Source: DATNBT01 sp964579765
GTDB taxonomy: Bacteria; Acidobacteriota; Vicinamibacteria; Vicinamibacterales; CAVVIG01
Length of the DNA: 26,461 nt
Reading direction: 5' to 3'
NCBI GenBank assembly: GCA_964579765.1
Contig: CAZOIK010000182.1
Location: 1-26,461 of the forward strand
Notes under the pieces: model-generated
The model's database searches: none
What the model saw: the letters and a program-made list of their open reading frames with translations, nothing else
Told to the model about the DNA's origin: nothing
Shown here: piece by piece, positions 20,592 to 26,461 of the stretch
Position numbering within the stretch: position 1 is the first letter of the stretch
Layout: each line of letters opens with the position of its first letter
Made by a program: the position numbers and the translations under genes

Positions 20592-21401
20592 CTACCACGG
20601 CGGCAAGGTCATGAACAGGAACTCCTTGAGGTACGCATCCTGAGACGCCAGGAGCTCGGCCGCACTGCCGGTGAACTGCAGCCGTCCGTCGTGCAGCACC
20701 ATGAACGTCGCCGGCGCAGCTTCGGTTTCGGCGACGCCCGTGATCTCGACGCGTCCGTTTTGCCGCCGGGCCTCGTGCGTCGCGATGTAAAAGGCATCGC
20801 GGATCTGATGCGTCGCCAAGATCGACGTGACCCGCTCGAGATCGCGCAGCTTCACAATCTCGTCGTCCACCGTCGTCGCAATGATGGGATCGAGACCCGT
20901 CGTCGGGTCGTCGAACAGCAGCAGGCTGGGCTTCGACATCATGGCGCGCGCGATGCCGACGCGCCGGCGCTGGCCGCCGGAGAGCTCCGACGGCATGCGG
21001 TCGATCGTCTCGCTGAGCCCGATGAACGTCAGCACGTCCTGCACGCGCGTGCGGACCTGCTCGAGCGGCATGTCGGTTTCCTCGTACAGGCGGTATCCCA
21101 CGTTCTCAGCCACGGTCAGCGAGTCGAACAACGCGTTCTCCTGAAACGCGATGCCGATGTCCGAACGCGTCCGCAGCAGGTCCTGCTCGCTCAGGTTGTC
21201 CACGCGCTGTTCGTTGATCCGGATTGTGCCCGAGTCGGGCCGCAGCAGGCCGAGCGTCAGCTTCAGCACCACGGACTTGCCCGAGCCGCTCGCCCCGAGC
21301 AGGATGCTCGTCGCGCCTTTCGGCACGCTGAAGCTCAGCCCGCGCAGCACGACGTTGTCGTCGTAGGCGAACGAGACGTTGTCGAATTCGACGGCCATCA
21401 T
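20592..21401 (-). CDS. MlaF-like ABC transporter ATP-binding protein
   Basis: 269 residues: Walker A GASGSGKS (36-43), Q-loop FQENALFDSLTVAENV, signature LSGGQRRR (140-147), Walker B LLLFDDPTTGLDP and an H-loop THQ at about 198. The family is that of MlaF/Ttg2A, which drives phospholipid transport. The usual Walker B glutamate is Asp165 (FDDP instead of FDEP), which usually slows hydrolysis. No MlaE permease or MlaD substrate-binding gene is adjacent. The ATG at 21401 overlaps the stop of the upstream oxidoreductase gene (ATGA), so translation is coupled. The frame is open far upstream but that part is antisense-like. Confidence 0.9.
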   Translation of the reverse strand: MMAVEFDNVSFAYDDNVVLRGLSFSVPKGATSILLGASGSGKSVVLKLTLGLLRPDSGTIRINEQRVDNLSEQDLLRTRSDIGIAFQENALFDSLTVAENVGYRLYEETDMPLEQVRTRVQDVLTFIGLSETIDRMPSELSGGQRRRVGIARAMMSKPSLLLFDDPTTGLDPIIATTVDDEIVKLRDLERVTSILATHQIRDAFYIATHEARRQNGRVEITGVAETEAAPATFMVLHDGRLQFTGSAAELLASQDAYLKEFLFMTLPPW

Positions 21402-22411
21402 GGTGTGAGGATCACCTTCCCGAGATTCGCGCGCGACTGGAGATACCGGTGCGCGGCGGCGGCATCCGCCAACGCAAACGTCTGCGCGACGACGGGACGG
21501 ATCCGCCGGGCCGCCAACTCGGCGAGCAGCCAGTCCATCCCGCGGCGCAGCCGGTCCGTCTCGTGCCACAAATGTCCGAGATTCACGCCGGCGACGACGC
21601 GATTCTGGTTCATCAGCGAGAGCGGCCGGAACGACGGCATCGCCATCATGGTACGCACAATCCGCCACAGACTGCGGCGCTCGCCCGCCGCGATGCTCGA
21701 CGCGCCATAGATGATGAGGCGCCCGAGCGGCGCGAGCAGCGCGTAGCTGGTGCGAAAGCTCTTCCCGCCGATCGGATCGAGCACGACGTCCGCGCCCCGG
21801 CCGCCCGTCAACGCGCGGACCTCACGTGCGATGTCGCCGGTGCGATCGACCGGATGATCGACGCCGAGCGCTCGAAGCGCCGTGAGCTTCCCAGCCGACG
21901 CAGTCCCGATGACCGTGGCGCCGCGCAATTTCGCCAATTGCGTGGCCGCGATGCCGACGCCGCCGCCGGCGCCATGAACGAGCACGGTCTCGCGCTCAGC
22001 CACATTGGCGGACTGACAGAGCGCGACGAATGCGGTCAGGTAGTTGACCGGGAGCGCGGCGGCCTCGACGTCGCTCACCGACTCCGGCGTTCGAAACACG
22101 GTTGTCGCCGGCGTCACGACGGACGTCGCGTATCCGCCGAATCGCGTCAGCGCGACGACGCGATCGCCCACTTCGAACGGCGACGGGCCAGGACCGACGG
22201 CATCCACGAGGCCAGCGACCTCGTAGCCGACGACGCACGGCGGCGGAGGCGCGTCGGGATAGAGGCCCAGGCGCGCCATCACGTCGGCGAAGTTGACACC
22301 GGCGGCGCGCACCGCGATACGCACTTCTCCCTCGCGCGGCGCGGGATCCGGCGCGTCGGCGATTCGCAAGACCTCCGGCGGTCCGTGCTTCGTGATGAGG
22401 ACGTGGCGCAC
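21398..22411 (-). CDS. Zinc-independent MDR family NADPH:quinone oxidoreductase-like protein
   Basis: 337 residues of medium-chain dehydrogenase/reductase. The catalytic domain opens with GPPEVLRIADAPDPAPREGEVRIAV and VNFADVMARLGLYPDAPPPPCVVGYEVAG. The nucleotide-binding part has VLVHGAGGGVGIAATQLAKLRGA, then GGRGADVVLDPIGG. No zinc-binding cysteine set is present. The late stretch SIAAGERRSLWRIVRTMM and NLGHLW resembles VAT-1-type quinone oxidoreductases. The start is GTG 22411, just 3 bp after the glgX stop; the stop overlaps the ABC ATPase start. Substrate is unknown; a quinone or alkenal reductase role is likely. Confidence 0.88.
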   Translation of the reverse strand: MRHVLITKHGPPEVLRIADAPDPAPREGEVRIAVRAAGVNFADVMARLGLYPDAPPPPCVVGYEVAGLVDAVGPGPSPFEVGDRVVALTRFGGYATSVVTPATTVFRTPESVSDVEAAALPVNYLTAFVALCQSANVAERETVLVHGAGGGVGIAATQLAKLRGATVIGTASAGKLTALRALGVDHPVDRTGDIAREVRALTGGRGADVVLDPIGGKSFRTSYALLAPLGRLIIYGASSIAAGERRSLWRIVRTMMAMPSFRPLSLMNQNRVVAGVNLGHLWHETDRLRRGMDWLLAELAARRIRPVVAQTFALADAAAAHRYLQSRANLGKVILTP

Positions 22412-22414
22412 GAC

Positions 22415-24478
22415 TCAGCTCACGCTACGGGCCACGACGATGCTGCGACCGCGCACGGTGCAGGACGGCGCGGCACACGCACGTCCACCGTCGTCGGCGA
22501 TGTCGTCGGGGCTGTTGGCGGCCGTGTCGATCGCGATGTGCCACGTGCCGCCGCGCGGGACCTCGAACGCGAGCGGCTCCCAGAACATGTTCATCATCAC
22601 GTGCAGGTCGGCGGAGCCGTGAACGCCGGCGATGGTGCACGCGAGCGCGCGCCCCTGCGGGTCGTCGAAGCCGGGACTGTTCAGCCGCGTGCCGTGCCAC
22701 GTAGTGTCGGGCCGGCCGCCCGTCATGGCGCCCGTGTAGAACGACGGCTGCCAGAGCGCAGGATGCGCCTTTCTGAACGCGATCATGCGTTGGACAAACC
22801 GCAGCACGTCGCTGTTGGCAGTCGTCAGCGACCAGTCGAACCAGCTCGTCGCGTTGTCCTGGTTGTACGCGTTGTTGTTGCCGCGCTGCGTACGCCGCAC
22901 CTCGTCGCCGGCCAGGATCATCGGCACGCCGCGCGACAGGAGCAGGATCGTGAAGACGTTCTTGATCTGCTGCGTTCGCAGCGCGTCGATCGCGGCATCA
23001 GCGGTCGGTCCCTCGACGCCGCAATTCCAGCTCAGGTTGTTGTCGATGCCGTCGCGGTTGTCCTCACCGTTCGCCTCGTTGTGCTTCCAGTTGTACGAAA
23101 CCAGATCGTTCAAGGTGAAACCGTCGTGCACAGTCACGAAGTTGACGCTGTTTTCCGGCGACTGGCCGCGCGCCTCGTAGATGTCGGCGCTGCCGCCGAG
23201 CCGTGCGGCGATTGCGGACGTGAGCCCGGCGTCGCCCTTCACGAAGCGCCGCACCTCGTCACGGTATCGCCCGTTCCATTCGGCCCACCGATCGCCGGGG
23301 AAATGACCGACCTGATACAGCCCGGCGGCGTCCCACGCCTCGGCGATCATCTTCGTCTCGGCCAGCGCGTCGTCGAGTTCGATCTGCCAGATGACCGGCG
23401 GATGGGCCAGCGGCGAGCCGTCCTCGCCGCGCGCGAGAATCGAGCCTTCGTCGAAGCGGAACCCGTCCACGTGCATGTCCTCAACCCAGAAGCGCAAGCA
23501 ATCGACGATGAACCGCTGCGGCAACGGATGGTTGGCGTTGAAGGTGTTGCCGCAGCCGCTGTAGTTCAAATACTCGGCCGCGTTGGCCGGATTGAGCAGA
23601 TAGAACGTGGCGTTGTCGATGCCGCGGAACGAATACGTCGGCCCCTGCTCGTTGCCCTCGTCGGTGTGGTTGAACACGACGTCGAGGATGACCTCGATGC
23701 CAGCCCTGTGGAGCGCCTTCACCATGTCGCGGAACTCGTCGATCTGCGACGCGTCGCCGGCGTTCACGCAGTAGCCGTTGTGTGGGCAGAAGAACGCGAC
23801 GGTGCTGTAGCCCCAGTAATTGCGGATGACGTCGCCTGCAGCGTTCAGCGAGACGACTGAATCGTCGAAGTCGAATACCGGCAGCAGCTCGACGGCCGTG
23901 ACGCCGAGCGACTGCAGATAGGGAATCTTCTCGATCACGCCGGCGAAGGTGCCTGGATGCGCGACGTCCGCGCTTGGCGAGCGCGTGAAGCCGCCGACGT
24001 GCATCTCGTAGACGATCGACTCGTGCATCGGCCGCTTGAGCGGACGATCGCCTTCCCAGTCGTACGCCGCGAGATCGACGATCGCGCAGCGCATCGAGGT
24101 CGCGAGATTGTCCTGCGCACCGATGGCTTCGCCGCGCGTCCAGAGCGCCTTACTCACCCCGCGCGCGTACGGGCTGAGCAGCACCTTGTTCGGGTTGAAA
24201 CGGCGGCCCGATGCAGGATCGTTCGGGCCGTCGATGCGAAACGCATAGAACATCCCGGGGCCACAGCCGCGGACAAACACGTGCCAGAAGTGAAAGGTCT
24301 TGTTGAGGAACGGATCCAACCTGATCGTCTGCACCGGCTCGACCGCGGTGGGAGAGTCGAACAGCAGCAGGACCACCTCGGTGGCCGACTCGGAGAACAG
24401 CGAGATGTTGACGCCGTCTGGAGACAGCGCGATCCCGAACGGATGCGCGGACCCCGGCTCGATGGCGTACGAGTTCAT
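22415..24478 (-). CDS. glgX: Glycogen debranching enzyme (isoamylase-type GH13)
   Basis: 687 residues from ATG 24478; a TTG at 24484 would add two residues. An N-terminal CBM48-type domain (HPFGIALSPDGVNISLFSESATEVVLLLFD) precedes the GH13 barrel. The four conserved regions are visible: DVVFNHT, DGFRFDEGS with the nucleophile Asp, AEAWD with the acid Glu, and TVHDGFTLNDLVSYNWKHNEANGEDNRDG, a block typical of GlgX. A C-terminal beta domain ends VRGRSIVVARS. GlgX removes alpha-1,6 branches of phosphorylase-limit glycogen. TAAGAT 6 nt before ATG 24478 supports that start and a leaderless mRNA. It heads the three-gene run with the MDR and ABC genes. Confidence 0.94.
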   Translation of the reverse strand: MNSYAIEPGSAHPFGIALSPDGVNISLFSESATEVVLLLFDSPTAVEPVQTIRLDPFLNKTFHFWHVFVRGCGPGMFYAFRIDGPNDPASGRRFNPNKVLLSPYARGVSKALWTRGEAIGAQDNLATSMRCAIVDLAAYDWEGDRPLKRPMHESIVYEMHVGGFTRSPSADVAHPGTFAGVIEKIPYLQSLGVTAVELLPVFDFDDSVVSLNAAGDVIRNYWGYSTVAFFCPHNGYCVNAGDASQIDEFRDMVKALHRAGIEVILDVVFNHTDEGNEQGPTYSFRGIDNATFYLLNPANAAEYLNYSGCGNTFNANHPLPQRFIVDCLRFWVEDMHVDGFRFDEGSILARGEDGSPLAHPPVIWQIELDDALAETKMIAEAWDAAGLYQVGHFPGDRWAEWNGRYRDEVRRFVKGDAGLTSAIAARLGGSADIYEARGQSPENSVNFVTVHDGFTLNDLVSYNWKHNEANGEDNRDGIDNNLSWNCGVEGPTADAAIDALRTQQIKNVFTILLLSRGVPMILAGDEVRRTQRGNNNAYNQDNATSWFDWSLTTANSDVLRFVQRMIAFRKAHPALWQPSFYTGAMTGGRPDTTWHGTRLNSPGFDDPQGRALACTIAGVHGSADLHVMMNMFWEPLAFEVPRGGTWHIAIDTAANSPDDIADDGGRACAAPSCTVRGRSIVVARSVS

Positions 24479-24484
24479 CGGCAA

Positions 24485-24490
24485 ATCTTA
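24485..24490 (-). promoter_or_regulatory. -10-like element TAAGAT for glgX
   Basis: TAAGAT on the minus strand lies 6 nt before ATG 24478. It decides that start over the TTG at 24484, which would fall between the element and +1. Only 54 bp separate glgX from the divergent dehydrogenase gene. Confidence 0.55.
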
Positions 24491-24514
24491 GCCCCGCGGC
24501 GCCCGCGACCGTTG

Positions 24515-24520
24515 TAGAGT
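24515..24520 (+). promoter_or_regulatory. -10-like element TAGAGT for the sugar dehydrogenase gene
   Basis: TAGAGT lies 12 nt before the ATG at 24533, giving a leader of about 5 nt. It faces the glgX element within the same 54 bp, so the two promoters must overlap. Confidence 0.35.
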
Positions 24521-24532
24521 CGTCCGCGACCT

Positions 24533-25801
24533 ATGCCGCCGACACAAAAGACGATGGTCCTTCTGAGCGCCGTGCTGGCGTTCGAGAGCGCCTTAATCGC
24601 GCAGCGCACCACGCGGATTCCGCGTCCGCCGGCGCAGGCGCGGGAAAGCGAAAACGGCAGCATCGCGACCGACGGGTACGCCCCGTCGCCCGCGTGGCTG
24701 GGACAGACGCGCGCGCCGCATCCGGCGACGCCGAGCGCGTACATCGTGCAGACCGTCGCGTCCGGGCTGATGGGCGGCTACGGGTTTCACTTCCTGCCCG
24801 ACGGCCGCATCCTCGTGAGCGAGCGCGGCGGCCGGCTGCGCCTGGTCGCCAAAGACGGCACCGTCTCCACGCCGATCGACGGCCTGCCGACGATCTACGC
24901 GCGCGGTCCACAAGGACTGTGTGAAGTCATCCCCGACGCGGACTTTTCGCGCAACCGCACGCTGTTCCTCAGTTACACCGCCCTGCCCGACGATGCGGAT
25001 GCGTCGGCGCTGCCAAGGCTCGCGGGCGTCCTCACGATCGCGCGGGCGCAGCTCTCCGCCGACGAGCGGCGCCTCGAGCACGTCACGACGCTGCTGAACG
25101 CTGAAGGAATCGGCGGACGGATGATTCAGGCCCGCGACGGCAGGCTGCTCATCACGTCGAGCATCCCTTCGGGCGTCGGGATCGAGTCGTCGGACTGGCC
25201 GCAACCGCAACAGCTCGACAGCCTGATGGGCAAGGTGCTGCGCATCAACACGGACGGATCGGTGCCGAAAGACAACCCGTTCGTCGGCAAGGCGGGCGCG
25301 CGTCCGGAGATCTACGCGCTCGGCATCCGCGACGATCAGGGTGTCGCGCTCGAGCCGTCCACCGGGCAGCTCTGGACGAGCGAGCACGGACCCAAGGGTG
25401 GCGACGAGATCAACGCCATCCGGCCCGGACGCAACTACGGCTTTCCCGTCATCGGCTACGGGCACGAGTACGACAACAAGCCGATCAACGGCGATCGCAC
25501 GCAGCAGCCGGGGATGGAGCAACCCGTGTACTTCTGGACGCCGGACATCGCGCCGTCCGGTATCACGTTCTACTCGGGCGGTCTGTTCCCCGACTGGCGC
25601 GGCAATCTGTTCGTCGCTGCGCTCGCCGGCAAGCACGTGGTCCGTCTCGTGCTGCGCGAGGGCCGCGTGGTCGCCGAAGAACGTCTGCTGGCCGAGCTGA
25701 ACGCGCGCATGCGCGACGTACGTGAAGGTCCCGACGGCGCGCTCTACGTCTTGACCGACGGCCAGGGCGGGAAGATTCTGCGGCTGGCGCCCAAGACGTA
25801 G
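24533..25801 (+). CDS. PQQ-dependent sugar (glucose/sorbosone-type) dehydrogenase
   Basis: 422 residues with an N-terminal signal (about 1-23, VLLSAVLAFESALIA-Q). A six-bladed propeller of the GSDH family follows. Landmarks: GYGFHFLPDGRILVSERGGRLRLV, RGPQGLCEVIPDADFSRNRTLFLSY, LDSLMGKVLRINTDGSVPKDNPF, PEIYALGIRDDQGVALEPSTGQLWTSEHGPKGGDEINAI, GRNYGFPVIGYG, DIAPSGITFYSGGLFPDWRGNLFVAAL and RMRDVREGPDGALYVLTDG. Family members oxidise sugars with PQQ in the periplasm. The stretch after GGRMIQARDGRLLITSS differs from the usual GGRLVFGPDGYLYVTLGD, so activity should not be assumed. It diverges from glgX; a link to carbohydrate use is plausible. Confidence 0.9.
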   Translation: MPPTQKTMVLLSAVLAFESALIAQRTTRIPRPPAQARESENGSIATDGYAPSPAWLGQTRAPHPATPSAYIVQTVASGLMGGYGFHFLPDGRILVSERGGRLRLVAKDGTVSTPIDGLPTIYARGPQGLCEVIPDADFSRNRTLFLSYTALPDDADASALPRLAGVLTIARAQLSADERRLEHVTTLLNAEGIGGRMIQARDGRLLITSSIPSGVGIESSDWPQPQQLDSLMGKVLRINTDGSVPKDNPFVGKAGARPEIYALGIRDDQGVALEPSTGQLWTSEHGPKGGDEINAIRPGRNYGFPVIGYGHEYDNKPINGDRTQQPGMEQPVYFWTPDIAPSGITFYSGGLFPDWRGNLFVAALAGKHVVRLVLREGRVVAEERLLAELNARMRDVREGPDGALYVLTDGQGGKILRLAPKT

Positions 25802-25824
25802 CGCCAGCCGCGGCGAACGAGCTT

Positions 25825-26461
25825 CTAGTCCTTGCGCTTCTCGACCGCGGCCCAGAAGTCGGCTTTCGTCTGCGCGGTGGCGACAGTGTGCACCGGGATG
25901 TAGCGATCGAAGTCGAGGTTCAGCTTCTTCAGCACCGGCGCGAGCGCCTTGACGTGATCGTTGGCCGGTTCGCCGGGCGTCACGGTGAAGTCGGCCTGCA
26001 GCAGCACCTTCTCTTTCGGGATGTACGCGATCGTCAGACCGTTCGAGTGCGGCACTGGCGCGACGTGGTAGAACTCCACGGTCCGCGAGCCGTCCGAGTA
26101 CACCTTCTTCTCCTCGATCACGTCGAACTTTGCCTTCTTTGGGGTCTTTGCGAGCTGATCGTCGAGCAGCGTCCGCGGCGTGTTCAGCGCCTTGTCGAGA
26201 AACGCCACGTTGTTCTTCTGCGTGATAATCGTCGCGCCTTCAGCCACGAGCACCGGCAGCCCTCCGGTGTGATCGGAATGCGGATGCGAATTCCAGACGT
26301 ACCGGATCGGCTTGCCCGGGAACAGCGTCTTCGTCTCCGCGACGAACGCCGCCGCGCGCTCCTGCGGCTGCCCGGCTTCGAGCATCATCACGTACGTCTT
26401 GAACTCCACGACGATCGAGTCGTAGCTGCCGGGTCCGGTGGTCAGCCGATACAACCCGTCG
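25825..26461 (-). CDS. Metallo-beta-lactamase-fold hydrolase, 5' end cut by window edge
   Basis: The frame runs off the right edge, so the start is missing. The visible 212 residues hold the zinc motif NSHPHSDHTGG (HxHxDH), then a glycine-containing strand order, HVAPVPHSNGLTIAYIPKEKVLLQADF with the next zinc ligand region (PHSNG, QADF), and DRYIPVHTV near the end. This is the quinoprotein relay/SoxH-like branch of the MBL superfamily, in which secreted hydrolases of unknown substrate are common. It converges on the dehydrogenase gene with a 23-bp gap. The substrate cannot be named from the sequence. Confidence 0.85.
   Translation of the reverse strand, partial: DGLYRLTTGPGSYDSIVVEFKTYVMMLEAGQPQERAAAFVAETKTLFPGKPIRYVWNSHPHSDHTGGLPVLVAEGATIITQKNNVAFLDKALNTPRTLLDDQLAKTPKKAKFDVIEEKKVYSDGSRTVEFYHVAPVPHSNGLTIAYIPKEKVLLQADFTVTPGEPANDHVKALAPVLKKLNLDFDRYIPVHTVATAQTKADFWAAVEKRKD

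Noticed and set aside
21449..23860. An 803-codon open frame on the plus strand
   Set aside because: It is antisense to the MDR and glgX genes, is rich in Arg, His, Asp and Val with no domains, and is a usual by-product of high GC content.
1..26461. Search for CRISPR arrays, tRNAs, rRNA, transposases, integrases, toxin-antitoxin or restriction genes
   Set aside because: Nothing matching these was seen on either strand by reading; a dedicated tRNA or covariance-model search was not possible.

Overview
The window is GC-rich bacterial chromosome, densely packed with genes on both strands. The gene types point to Acidobacteriota, probably the Vicinamibacteria side: many small secreted proteins of unknown function, a cytosolic BNR/Asp-box protein paired with a MoaD/ThiS-like protein, a DUF3300-DUF2950 pair, MauG-type peroxidase and YceI genes, and a surface protein ending in an LPRTA-type tail. 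This placement is inferred from gene content; there is no rRNA or phylogenetic marker. I see no rRNA, tRNA, CRISPR array, insertion sequence or prophage.

Left part (1-8705). Mostly housekeeping genes on the plus strand: the C-terminal part of an RNB-family ribonuclease, overlapped by recQ, then two ABC-F ATPases (Uup-like, YbiT-like). A minus-strand Methyltransf_32-type methyltransferase overlaps the end of ybiT. Next come a MerE-like two-helix membrane protein and the BNR/MoaD pair, whose stop and start codons overlap. A roughly 40-bp repeat with a hairpin occurs twice, each time just upstream of a start codon.

Middle part (8718-13461). Minus-strand small genes (winged-helix-like, PRC-barrel, and a 52-residue DUF3309-type membrane peptide) are followed by a plus-strand NRAMP transporter remnant with its core deleted and its reading frame broken. 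Then come a minus-strand di-heme cytochrome c peroxidase and a YceI protein. An ECF sigma factor diverges from YceI. After it is a secreted protein made of two CxxC-containing halves.

Right-middle part (13471-20572). Threonine synthase and a DUF3300-DUF2950 pair on the minus strand, an LPRTA-tailed secreted protein, small membrane and secreted proteins, DoxX, a small 'TFPASD' protein, a cold-shock-domain protein with a long basic N-terminus, and a secreted protein of unknown function.

Right part (20592-26461). A minus-strand run of glgX, a quinone-oxidoreductase-like MDR protein and an MlaF-like ABC ATPase (3-bp gap, then ATGA overlap). A PQQ-type sugar dehydrogenase diverges from glgX across only 54 bp. 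A metallo-beta-lactamase-fold gene is cut by the right edge.

Expression style. At least six genes have a -10-like hexamer (TAGAAT, TACAAT, TATACT, TAAGAT, CATAAT) only 6-9 nt before the ATG, which predicts leaderless or near-leaderless mRNAs. Several other genes, including the operon-internal DUF2950 gene and most of the very small genes, carry clear Shine-Dalgarno sequences. I found no obvious large novel defence or mobile system. The best candidates for undescribed biology are the BNR/MoaD pair, the tandem-CxxC secreted protein, the LPRTA-tailed protein, and the hairpin repeat.
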